A stretch of DNA of 9,925 nucleotides, from NCBI GenBank assembly GCA_910577445.1, contig CAJTMZ010000123.1, positions 1 through 9,925 on the forward strand. Reading direction: 5' to 3'. Below, piece after piece: positions 1 to 5,185 of the stretch. The notes under the pieces were generated by a model. It did not search any database and had not been told where the DNA came from. It saw nothing but the letters and a program-made list of their open reading frames with translations. Origin of the DNA: an uncultured Lachnospiraceae bacterium. GTDB taxonomy: Bacteria; Bacillota; Clostridia; Lachnospirales; Lachnospiraceae. Made by a program: the position numbers and the translations under genes. How positions within the stretch are numbered: the first letter of the stretch is position 1; each line of letters begins with the position of its first letter.

Positions 1-111
1 AAAATCAGTGGATTTTCCATTTGTTCAACCATCTCAACAATCTTTTCTCTGTACCATTTTACCCCCCCCTAAATTTTCTTTGTTTTCGCTGATTTCTGAT
101 TGATTTTTCAT
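1..111 (-). CDS. 5' end of a small ORF of unknown function, frame broken at a G8 tract; runs off the left edge
   Basis: Seen: a minus-strand ATG at 111 preceded by a GGAGG-type ribosome site (about 122-126). It encodes MKNQSEISENKENL and then a run of eight G. Read as written, the frame gives GGGKMVQRKDC and stops at 34-36. With one G fewer (or two more) the frame continues as GVKWYREKIVEMVEQMENPL and stays open to the window edge. That second frame is amphipathic and helical, of the kind seen in short unnamed proteins of Firmicute mobile elements (impression from memory, no search run). No start codon exists in the second frame downstream of the tract, so it can only be made from the upstream ATG. 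Inference: one small gene, switched off in this sequence by tract length, or a homopolymer sequencing error. Function unknown; it is divergent from the zinc-ribbon gene and probably element cargo. Confidence 0.5.
62..69 (-). repeat. homopolymer tract of eight G (C on the + strand) inside a coding start
   Basis: Eight consecutive C on the + strand, read as G on the coding minus strand, at codons 15-17 of the small ORF. Such tracts change length by slipped-strand replication and act as on/off switches in known contingency loci. Here the length sets whether the downstream frame is translated. Confidence 0.85.
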
Positions 112-193
112 AATTTCCCTACCTCCATTATTAATATAATATGTTTTCAGCAAAATATTTTAGAACAAATTTTAATATTTTTGCGAAATGTTT

Positions 194-222
194 TTGATTG
201 TAGGTGTAAAATGTGTTATGCT
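194..222 (+). promoter_or_regulatory. candidate sigma-A promoter (extended -10) for the zinc-ribbon gene
   Basis: TTGATT at 194-199, a 17-base spacer, and TATGCT at 217-222 preceded by TGT, which is an extended -10 motif. The predicted transcript start is near 230, about 30 bases before the ATG at 260, with a purine-rich ribosome site (AGAGGATAGGGGG) between. The gap 112-193 is very A/T-rich and must also hold the promoter of the divergent small ORF, but no convincing pair of boxes stands out there. Confidence 0.5.
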
Positions 223-259
223 TATATAAAAATTCTAAAGAGGATAGGGGGATTTATTT

Positions 260-1084
260 ATGGCAATGATTTACTGTAAAGAATGTGGAAAGGAAATTTC
301 CGACAAAGCGGATAAGTGTCCGCACTGCGGGTGTCCGATGCAATCAACCAATGCTGCGCCTCAGGCAAACTCACCAAAAAGCAAAGAAGGGAAAGTGTCT
401 GGACTTAGCATTACTGCACTAATATTTTCAATACTTGGATGTACATTTATTGTCGGCGTAATACTTGCAATTATCGACCTGTGCGTAAAAGATGGAAGAA
501 AGAAAACCTGTTCTATAATTGCATTGGTTATTTCTGGTCTTTGGATTATTATTGGCGTTGCTAATATGGGAAATAGTGATAAGCCGGAAAAAGTTGGAAA
601 CACAAGTGTAAACACTAACGTTGAATCGGACAATGATTCTAAAGAAATGTCAAAAGAAAACACTGAATCTACGGAACCAGAAAGCAAAGAAACTACTTTT
701 AAAAAGGGAGAAATTGCCGAATTAAACGGAGTGCAAGTGACTTTGACCGATTATAAGGAAAGCTCTGGAAGCGATTTTAACACTCCTACTGACGGAAATG
801 TTTTTTTAATGGCAGAATTTGAAATTGCGAATAATACCGAAAAGGAATTGGCAATTAGCAGTGTAATGAGTTTTGATGCGTATGCTGATGATTATTCATT
901 GAATTATTCCTTTTCTGCCCTTATGGAAAAAGATGGAAACCAACTTGACGGAACAATTGCTGCCGGAAAAAAGATGAAAGGTTGGATTGGATGGGAAGTT
1001 CCTCAGGATTATCAAAATGTAGAAATACATTTTACAGATAATGTGTGGAGTAATAATAAGTTTGTTTTTTTAATCGAAAGATAA
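260..1084 (+). CDS. zinc-ribbon, membrane-anchored DUF4352-type protein
   Basis: Seen: 274 residues. An N-terminal zinc ribbon has C6-x2-C9 and C20-x2-C23. Two hydrophobic segments follow at about 47-76 and 83-103. Then comes a low-complexity Ser/Thr/Glu/Asn/Lys linker (about 105-148) and a C-terminal beta-rich domain (about 150-274) with the DUF4352 pattern (KKGEIAELNGVQVTLTDY, later EFEIANNTEKEL). The DUF4352 domain is an immunoglobulin-like extracellular fold in many Firmicute lipoproteins. The layout suggests a cytoplasmic zinc ribbon, a membrane hairpin or anchor, and a domain whose side of the membrane depends on topology. The molecular function is unknown. It sits between the divergent small ORF and the recombinase and ends in an intrinsic terminator, so I infer it is cargo of the integrated element. 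Start at 260 is supported by the GAGGATAGGGGG stretch just upstream; a second Met at codon 3 is possible. Confidence 0.85.
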   Translation: MAMIYCKECGKEISDKADKCPHCGCPMQSTNAAPQANSPKSKEGKVSGLSITALIFSILGCTFIVGVILAIIDLCVKDGRKKTCSIIALVISGLWIIIGVANMGNSDKPEKVGNTSVNTNVESDNDSKEMSKENTESTEPESKETTFKKGEIAELNGVQVTLTDYKESSGSDFNTPTDGNVFLMAEFEIANNTEKELAISSVMSFDAYADDYSLNYSFSALMEKDGNQLDGTIAAGKKMKGWIGWEVPQDYQNVEIHFTDNVWSNNKFVFLIER

Positions 1085-1103
1085 TTTGAATTATAGCAAA
1101 AGC

Positions 1104-1141
1104 AAAACCGCCCCTGTGCCAGCAGGAACGGTTTTCTTTTT
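1104..1141 (+). terminator. intrinsic terminator between the zinc-ribbon gene and the recombinase
   Basis: AAAACCG (1104-1110) pairs with CGGTTTT (1129-1135). An inner CCTG/CAGG pairing shortens the loop, and the tail CTTTTT follows. The structure ends directly before the AAAGGAG ribosome site (1142-1148) of the recombinase gene, so no room is left for a separate promoter between terminator and gene. Confidence 0.85.
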
Positions 1142-1153
1142 AAAGGAGAATGT

Positions 1154-2521
1154 ATGAGTAAGAACGTTGTACGCTGTGCCATATACCCCAGAAAATCTAA
1201 GCAGAATGACAAGTCTGAATCCATGGACGTTCAGATCCAGATGTGCGAGGATTATATCAAACAGAATTATGAAAATTATACCATAGCCCTGTATGATAAG
1301 GACTATGGAGTTACCGGGCACTCCATTAAGGCAAGGAAGGATTTCCAGCGCATGATGCAGGATATCAAGAACGGCGAAATAGACATAGTCGTAATACAGC
1401 GTTACGACCGCATAGCGAGGAATACGAGAGACTTTTGTAATTTATACCATGACATGGAAAAAAGCGGCTGTAATCTTGTTTCTGTAAGCCAGATGATAGA
1501 TACAAGCACGCCCTATGGAAAGAAATTCATGTACGACCTTGCCAGCACTGCGGAGCTGGAATGGGCACTTAATTCAGAGCGTCACAAGGACGTGAACAAA
1601 TATGCCCGGATGAGGGGGAAATGCAATCTATCCCCCTACGCTATGCCGTTTGGGTATAAGGCAGAGATTATTGATGGTATGCGCCGAATGGTGATTGATA
1701 AGGAAAAAGAGCCCATTGTGCGTGATGCAATAGACCATTACAGGAAATACCAGGTCAAACAGGGAACCACCCGGTACATCAACGAAAAATACAACTTACA
1801 ACTATCTCACTCCTTTATGCAGCGCCTTACTTCCTGTGAGTTTTATTATGGAAAATACAGGGAAAATGAGAACTATTGTGAACCGTATATCACGAAAGAG
1901 GAATTTTTAGAACTTCAGCGCATCAGAAAAAGCAAAATGAAATCCTATACTAGGGATGAAAAGTATTTCTTTTTTACTGGCCTTTTGAAATGCCCGGAAT
2001 GCGGCCGGCGGCTAGAAAGCCAAAGTCAAGTACAGCCGTCCGGATGGAGATACCATTATTACAGATGTTATGCACCGTACCGGACAGGGGCATGTAATTT
2101 CCGTGGAAATATAAACGAGCGGTATATAGAAAGTTATCTGTTGGAACACATAGAAGATGAACTTGCAAAATATGAAAACTCTGCTGCTACATCTATGGAA
2201 AAAGAAAATAAAATTGTTGACTTTGAAAAATACAAAAAAGAAATGGAGAGGCTGACAAATGCTTATATCAAAGGCCGAATAGATGAGTCCTATTATGACG
2301 ATGAATACGCCCGGCTGAAAGCGATTATTGACGAATTTACAACAAAAGAGCCTGACCGCTCAAAGAAAAATATTAACTCTGTCAAAAAGCTCTTCGGCGA
2401 GAACTGGAAAAGCGCATATCTGCTACTTGACCGCCAAAACCGAAAAGCCTTTTGGCAGAGCATTATAGAATCAATAGAACTTAATGAGGATAAGACGGTT
2501 AAAAACGTCTATTTTCTGTGA
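1154..2521 (+). CDS. large serine recombinase (site-specific integrase of the element)
   Basis: Seen: 455 residues, ATG 5 bases after AAAGGAG. The N-terminal resolvase-type catalytic domain (about 5-150) has the Y-x-R-x-S motif (YPRKS) with putative nucleophile Ser15, and RYDRIARNTRDF at 83-94 corresponds to the conserved D-R-(L/I)-x-R segment. The recombinase domain follows (about 155-265, with the PYAMPFGY segment at 161-168). A zinc ribbon (C280-x2-C283 ... C305 ... C314) and a charged, probably coiled-coil stretch (about 345-400) come next, then a C-terminal tail. Length and domain order match the large serine recombinases of integrative elements and phages, at the short end of the family range. 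Known role: recombines attP and attB through a double-strand break with Ser-DNA linkage; excision usually needs a directionality factor, which I cannot identify here. The gene ends about 25 bp from the break in the SASP gene, as expected for an integrase next to its own attachment site. Its expression seems to depend on read-through of the terminator just upstream. Confidence 0.95.
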   Translation: MSKNVVRCAIYPRKSKQNDKSESMDVQIQMCEDYIKQNYENYTIALYDKDYGVTGHSIKARKDFQRMMQDIKNGEIDIVVIQRYDRIARNTRDFCNLYHDMEKSGCNLVSVSQMIDTSTPYGKKFMYDLASTAELEWALNSERHKDVNKYARMRGKCNLSPYAMPFGYKAEIIDGMRRMVIDKEKEPIVRDAIDHYRKYQVKQGTTRYINEKYNLQLSHSFMQRLTSCEFYYGKYRENENYCEPYITKEEFLELQRIRKSKMKSYTRDEKYFFFTGLLKCPECGRRLESQSQVQPSGWRYHYYRCYAPYRTGACNFRGNINERYIESYLLEHIEDELAKYENSAATSMEKENKIVDFEKYKKEMERLTNAYIKGRIDESYYDDEYARLKAIIDEFTTKEPDRSKKNINSVKKLFGENWKSAYLLLDRQNRKAFWQSIIESIELNEDKTVKNVYFL

Positions 2522-2538
2522 TTTTATTTTTCGTGTTA

Positions 2539-2682
2539 TCAACCATCATCTTTAGATGTTAAGTCACCGTTATAACCCTCTTTCAGGTTAACGCCAAGCT
2601 CAGAAGCAACTTCTGTTTTAAAGCGGTCCATAGCTTCCTTAGCCTCAGGAACTTCTACTCTATTAGATTTGCTGCTTGCCAT
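2539..2682 (-). CDS. alpha/beta-type small acid-soluble spore protein, 3' end truncated by the element
   Basis: Seen: an ORF of 47 codons starting with ATG at 2682, with a strong GGAGGTG site (2689-2695) six bases upstream. It begins MASSKSNRVEVPEAKEAMDR and includes FKTEVASELGVNLKEGYNGD, ending LTSKDDG-stop. Alpha/beta SASPs are about 60-70 residues, coat DNA in the forespore, protect it from UV and heat, and are degraded at germination by the GPR protease. The GPR site (TEVASE, cleavage expected after Glu24) and the first conserved block are present. The second conserved block, the Gly-Gly segment and following DNA-binding helix, is absent because the reading frame enters the mobile element and stops. 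As written the product is probably unable to bind DNA normally. Excision of the element could restore the full gene. The gene lies 173 bp downstream of greA on the same strand but is expected to use its own forespore promoter. Confidence 0.88.
   Translation of the reverse strand: MASSKSNRVEVPEAKEAMDRFKTEVASELGVNLKEGYNGDLTSKDDG
2541..2560. other. candidate attachment-site half (element/SASP junction)
   Basis: Reading the minus strand, the SASP codons run ACA TCT AAA GAT, followed by GAT GGT TGA. Family members I recall continue Asp/Gln-Ala/Asn-Gly and then a Ser-Val-Gly-Gly segment, so similarity ends around AAAGATG. Large serine recombinases cross over at a 2-base core inside a roughly 40-50 bp site. 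The exact core needs the other end of the element, which is outside the window. Confidence 0.5.
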
Positions 2683-2726
2683 CTTTTTCACCTCCGTTAT
2701 TTTATTTGACTGCTTTGACAGCCATC

Positions 2727-2765
2727 CTTCAAGATAAGCGCCTAAAGTGTTCGCTTATCCTGAAG
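2727..2765 (-). repeat. long inverted repeat in the SASP leader
   Basis: CTTCA-A-GATAAGCG (2727-2740) and CGCTTATC-C-TGAAG (2752-2765) form a 14-position stem with one mismatch around an 11-base loop. There is no T run at the end in either direction, so it is not a standard terminator. It lies between greA and the SASP ribosome site and may stabilise the SASP mRNA or stop greA read-through weakly. Confidence 0.6.
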
Positions 2766-2808
2766 TTTCCTCCGTTCAAAGCGTTTTCTTTATGACTTAT
2801 CTTGTTCA

Positions 2809-2839
2809 TAGTATTAACGGTAGTTGGGAAAATATTATG
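2809..2839 (-). promoter_or_regulatory. weak candidate forespore (sigma-G/F-like) promoter elements for the SASP gene
   Basis: On the minus strand CATAATA (2833-2839) and AATACTA (2809-2815) each resemble the CATWMTA -10 box of sigma-G promoters. Neither has a clear GHATR -35 box at the usual 17-18 spacing. Taken together as -35/-10 they are 17 bases apart but the first box is imperfect. Suggestive only. Confidence 0.22.
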
Positions 2840-2855
2840 GTAAGTTTTTCCGTTT

Positions 2856-3359
2856 TTAAAAACTCCTTATTTTGTCGCTTCCGTCGTCAACGGTGTTTTC
2901 TATGGATTTTACCGTCAGATAATAGCCGTAGTCCCCGTTGACCTGCACGTAAACCCGCTCGCCCGCTTTATGGCCCAGCAGAGCCTTGCCGATAGGCGAT
3001 TCTATGCTCACAAGCCCTTCAAGGGAATTTCCGCGCATGGTGGTTACGATTTTGTACTTCTGAACGGAGCCGTCGTCCTCAAACTCCACCTCCACGGTAT
3101 TGTTGATGCCGATTTCGTCCTCTTTGGAATCGTCGGGAATCACTTCGGCCGTCTTAATCATTCTCTCTAAAAAGCGGATTCTGCTTTCATTTTTATTCTT
3201 TTCTCTCTTGGCGGCATAGTATTCGAAATTTTCGCTTAAATCGCCGTGAGCCCTGGCTTCCTTTACCGCCTCTAAAAGCTTCGGGCGGGTTACCAGCTTT
3301 CTTTCCTCTATTTCAGCCTCCATGGCGTCGATATCTTTTTGTGTCAACTGATTAAACAT
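2856..3359 (-). CDS. greA: transcription elongation factor GreA/GreB family
   Basis: Seen: 167 residues, close to the usual 155-160 for GreA. The N-terminal coiled-coil domain (about 1-75) carries the signature HGDLSENFEYYAAKREK, with the acidic tip residues Asp40 and Glu43 that reach into the RNA polymerase secondary channel and position Mg2+ for transcript cleavage. The C-terminal FKBP-like domain (about 85-160) has SPIGKALLGHKAGE, the family signature. Known role: rescues backtracked RNA polymerase by stimulating cleavage of the nascent RNA. GAGGGG precedes the ATG at 3359. The gene begins 12 bases after the stop of the CBS-domain gene and is the last gene of a three-gene operon. After its stop only a weak A/T palindrome is seen (2843-2864), so termination is unclear. 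It lies at the chromosomal flank of the element and appears intact. Confidence 0.92.
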   Translation of the reverse strand: MFNQLTQKDIDAMEAEIEERKLVTRPKLLEAVKEARAHGDLSENFEYYAAKREKNKNESRIRFLERMIKTAEVIPDDSKEDEIGINNTVEVEFEDDGSVQKYKIVTTMRGNSLEGLVSIESPIGKALLGHKAGERVYVQVNGDYGYYLTVKSIENTVDDGSDKIRSF

Positions 3360-3371
3360 TGCTGCCCCTCA

Positions 3372-3812
3372 CTAACTGATACTCATTCCGCCTGCTTCAA
3401 GCTCCACGGTCACCAGCTTTTTGCAGAGGTACTGAATCAAATCCTTCCTGGTGATAATGCCAATAAAACGCTTTCTGTCGTCAATCACCGGAACGAAGTT
3501 CTGGCTCATGGCCTTGTTCAGCAGATGTTCCATATCAACGTCCACATCCACAGGCTCGTTATCACGGCGGCGGTTCAAAACCGTCATTGGTATTTTTTCC
3601 GCTCCCTGCAGGGACAGATTACTTTTATCCTTGATATACCAGAGCAAATCTCCCTCTGTGAGCGTTCCTATGTATCGTCCGTCTTCTTTTCTCAGAACCG
3701 GAATGGAAGAATATTTATGGTTTTCCATTTTTTCCAGCACCTGACGGAGCGTATCGGTATCATAAACGTATGCCACCTCGCTTTTAGGTGTTAAAAAAAA
3801 CAATATATTCAT
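3372..3812 (-). CDS. CBS-pair domain protein
   Basis: Seen: 146 residues from ATG 3812 (MNILFFLTPKSEV). A longer in-frame start at 3887 would overlap the upstream gene's end and adds an unrelated-looking tail, so I reject it; an AGGG site lies shortly before 3812. Two CBS repeats fill the protein: about 5-62 (SSIPVLRKEDGRYIGTLTEG, then DLLWYI) and about 83-132 (NFVPVIDDRKRFIGIITRKD), each with the hydrophobic beta strand and the G-x-(I/L)-T-x-x-D/G-D signature. CBS pairs form Bateman modules that bind adenine nucleotides (AMP, ATP, c-di-AMP, SAM). No catalytic or membrane domain is attached, so it is probably a stand-alone nucleotide sensor. It resembles short CBS proteins of Bacillus such as the CbpB (YkuL) type, but I cannot assign a ligand from sequence. 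Cotranscribed between the DJ-1 gene (10-base gap) and greA (12-base gap). Confidence 0.88.
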   Translation of the reverse strand: MNILFFLTPKSEVAYVYDTDTLRQVLEKMENHKYSSIPVLRKEDGRYIGTLTEGDLLWYIKDKSNLSLQGAEKIPMTVLNRRRDNEPVDVDVDMEHLLNKAMSQNFVPVIDDRKRFIGIITRKDLIQYLCKKLVTVELEAGGMSIS

Positions 3813-3822
3813 TTGTACCCTA

Positions 3823-4374
3823 TTACCTCTTATAAATAATTTTTTCCGCCATGGCGTCGCTGGCCGGCTTATCTTCCAGATATTCAAGAATGAGCAGTCC
3901 GAAATCGATTGCGCATCCCATGCCCCGTCCGGTAATGATATTTTCGTCTCTCACCGCCGGTTCGTATGTCACATCAGCCCCGGTAAGCTCCTCTTCAAAA
4001 CCGGGATAGGCGATTGCCTTCTTTCCTTTTAAAAGTCCTCTGTGCCCGAGAATAGACGGCGCCGCGCAGATTGCGCACAGGGTTTTCCCCGCCGCCGCAA
4101 AGGCGTCCACCTGCTCCATCAGCATGCCGCACGCCTCCAGATTCTTCGTCCCCGGCATTCCTCCGGGCAGGACAATCACGTCCACCGTATTAAAATCAAC
4201 ATCCTCTATCAGGCAGTCCATCTGCACAGATATCTGGTGGGAACCTGTCACCGTCTTTTCACCGGTGACGGATACCATCAGCGTTTCTATGTTCTGCCTG
4301 CGCAGAATATCCACCACCGTAAGCGCTTCTATTTCCTCATAACCTGTACCGAAAAATACGCATACCCTGCTCAT
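3823..4374 (-). CDS. DJ-1/PfpI (YajL/ThiJ-type) family protein
   Basis: Seen: 183 residues from ATG 4374, which has GGAGGG (4382-4387) seven bases upstream. A longer in-frame start at 4476 lies on top of the promoter region and is rejected. The start MSRVCVFFGTGYEEIEAL holds the conserved Glu16 of the DJ-1 active site (Glu18 in human DJ-1). VIVLPGGMPGTKNL is the family glycine loop, and AICAAPSILG contains the nucleophile-elbow Cys103 (Cys106 in DJ-1). The position of DJ-1 His126 seems to be Tyr (AYPGF), as in many bacterial members. Reported roles of the family include oxidative-stress protection, glyoxalase-like or deglycase activity (debated) and chaperone action; the older label as a thiamine gene (ThiJ) is not supported. 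First gene of the operon with the CBS protein and greA. Confidence 0.92.
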   Translation of the reverse strand: MSRVCVFFGTGYEEIEALTVVDILRRQNIETLMVSVTGEKTVTGSHQISVQMDCLIEDVDFNTVDVIVLPGGMPGTKNLEACGMLMEQVDAFAAAGKTLCAICAAPSILGHRGLLKGKKAIAYPGFEEELTGADVTYEPAVRDENIITGRGMGCAIDFGLLILEYLEDKPASDAMAEKIIYKR

Positions 4375-4456
4375 ATCATAACCCTCCATTTTTAGTTCCG
4401 CTTCGTCCGGAAAACGCCCCTTTGACTGGAACAATTTCCGGCCCGCGTGTAATATT

Positions 4457-4486
4457 ATTTTACCATTAAATCTCATAGATTTCCAA
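4457..4486 (-). promoter_or_regulatory. candidate sigma-A promoter of the DJ-1/CBS/greA operon
   Basis: On the minus strand TTGGAA (4481-4486), an 18-base spacer, and TAAAAT (4457-4462). The predicted start near 4450 leaves a leader of about 75 bases. It lies back to back with the CYTH promoter in the same divergent gap. Confidence 0.4.
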
Positions 4487-4494
4487 TAAACGAT

Positions 4495-4523
4495 TTGTAA
4501 AATTTATTAAGAAAAGTTATAAT
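4495..4523 (+). promoter_or_regulatory. sigma-A promoter of the CYTH gene
   Basis: TTGTAA (4495-4500), a 17-base spacer, and a perfect TATAAT (4518-4523). The predicted transcript start near 4530 is almost at the upstream ATG (4534), which supports the later ATG at 4567 as the real start. Confidence 0.75.
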
Positions 4524-4566
4524 TTCTTCATATATGACCGCGGAACCGAAAGGAGAATATTTACAA

Positions 4567-5082
4567 ATGGAAATCGAGCGCAAATTTTTAATCACACAAC
4601 TGCCGGACGATTTGGACGACTATCCGTTTCTTACCATTACGCAGGCTTATCTGTGTACCAATCCTGTTGTCCGCATCCGCAGGCAGGATGACGAATACTA
4701 TCTGACCTATAAGGGCGGCGGAATGATGGTAAGGGAGGAATACAATCTTCCTTTAAATAAAGAAGCTTTTGCGCATCTTCTTGCAAAAGCCGACGGCAAT
4801 ATTATTTCCAAAAAGCGATACCTGATTCCCATTTCCAATCCCGCTTTCCGGGACGGTTATACGCCGAAAGAGAACCTGGCGTTAAAAATTGAACTTGACA
4901 TTTTTGAACCGCCTTTTGTGCCCCTTATTCTCGCCGAAGTGGAATTTCCCGACGAGGAAACGGCCGGCGCTTTTATCCCGCCGGCATGGCTTTGCGAGGA
5001 CGTGACGGATAACGCGCAGTACCACAACTCCAATATGTCGCGCCGGCAGATAAGCACGCACGCCCCGCTGTCCGCAGAATAA
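4567..5082 (+). CDS. CYTH domain protein (triphosphate tunnel metalloenzyme family)
   Basis: Seen: 171 residues from ATG 4567, with AAAGGAG about 12 bases upstream. An in-frame ATG at 4534 falls at the predicted transcript start, so I do not use it. The N-terminus MEIERKF is the E-x-E-x-K signature (Glu2, Glu4, Lys6). Paired basic and acidic residues follow on successive strands: VVRIRR (34-39), YYLTYKG (44-50), EEYNLPL, KKRYLIP (82-88), LKIELD (106-111) and AEVEF (123-127). This is the eight-stranded tunnel fold that binds triphosphates and divalent metal. Known activities in the superfamily are thiamine triphosphatase, inorganic triphosphatase and class IV adenylate cyclase; bacterial single-domain members of this size are most often triphosphatases or uncharacterised. 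Substrate cannot be read from sequence. Transcribed alone, divergent from the DJ-1 operon and convergent with malQ. Confidence 0.9.
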   Translation: MEIERKFLITQLPDDLDDYPFLTITQAYLCTNPVVRIRRQDDEYYLTYKGGGMMVREEYNLPLNKEAFAHLLAKADGNIISKKRYLIPISNPAFRDGYTPKENLALKIELDIFEPPFVPLILAEVEFPDEETAGAFIPPAWLCEDVTDNAQYHNSNMSRRQISTHAPLSAE

Positions 5083-5084
5083 AC

Positions 5085-5165
5085 AAAGACAGGATATTTT
5101 CCCGGAGAAAACGCCGGCTCTCTCAGTCTTTGGCCATCTCTTTCACGGAATTTATCCTGTCCTTT
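5085..5165. terminator. hairpin-rich gap between convergent CYTH and malQ, possible bidirectional terminator
   Basis: GACAGGATA (about 5088-5096) and TATCCTGTC (about 5153-5161) form a perfect 9-base inverted repeat, flanked by A-rich and T-rich sequence (CTTTCT after it). AAAGAC near 5085 could alternatively pair with GTCTTT near 5127, and TTTTCccggaGAAAA makes an inner hairpin. The convergent position fits a shared terminator, but the 56-base loop makes a simple one doubtful. Confidence 0.4.
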
Positions 5166-5185
5166 CTATGTTCTTTTATGTTATG

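Larger units (their letters stand above)
1..2548 (+). mobile_element. right-hand end of an integrated element with serine recombinase, inserted in a SASP gene
   Basis: Seen: the recombinase lies next to a SASP coding sequence that loses family similarity at about 2548. The block to the left is richer in A/T than the rest of the window and holds ORFs of cargo type. The right boundary is estimated from where SASP similarity stops (2541-2555) and may be off by several bases. The left end is outside the window, so size and type (prophage, integrative conjugative element or small mobilisable island) cannot be judged. No phage structural or conjugation gene is visible in the 2.5 kb shown. Confidence 0.75.

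Noticed and set aside
2843..2864. AGTTTTT/AAAAACT palindrome at the greA stop as a terminator
   Set aside because: The stem is nearly all A/T and no T tail follows on the greA strand.
2747..2941. 64-residue plus-strand ORF between the SASP and greA
   Set aside because: No ribosome site, overlaps the end of greA and the SASP leader in antisense, and the translation has no recognisable pattern.
3339..3794. 151-residue plus-strand ORF
   Set aside because: Exact antisense shadow of the CBS-domain gene, which has clear motifs and operon spacing.
3813..3887. N-terminal extension of the CBS protein from a start at 3887
   Set aside because: It overlaps the end of the DJ-1 gene and lacks family similarity; ATG 3812 fits the spacing.
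4375..4476. N-terminal extension of the DJ-1 protein from 4476
   Set aside because: It runs over the candidate promoter and precedes the GGAGGG site that fits ATG 4374.
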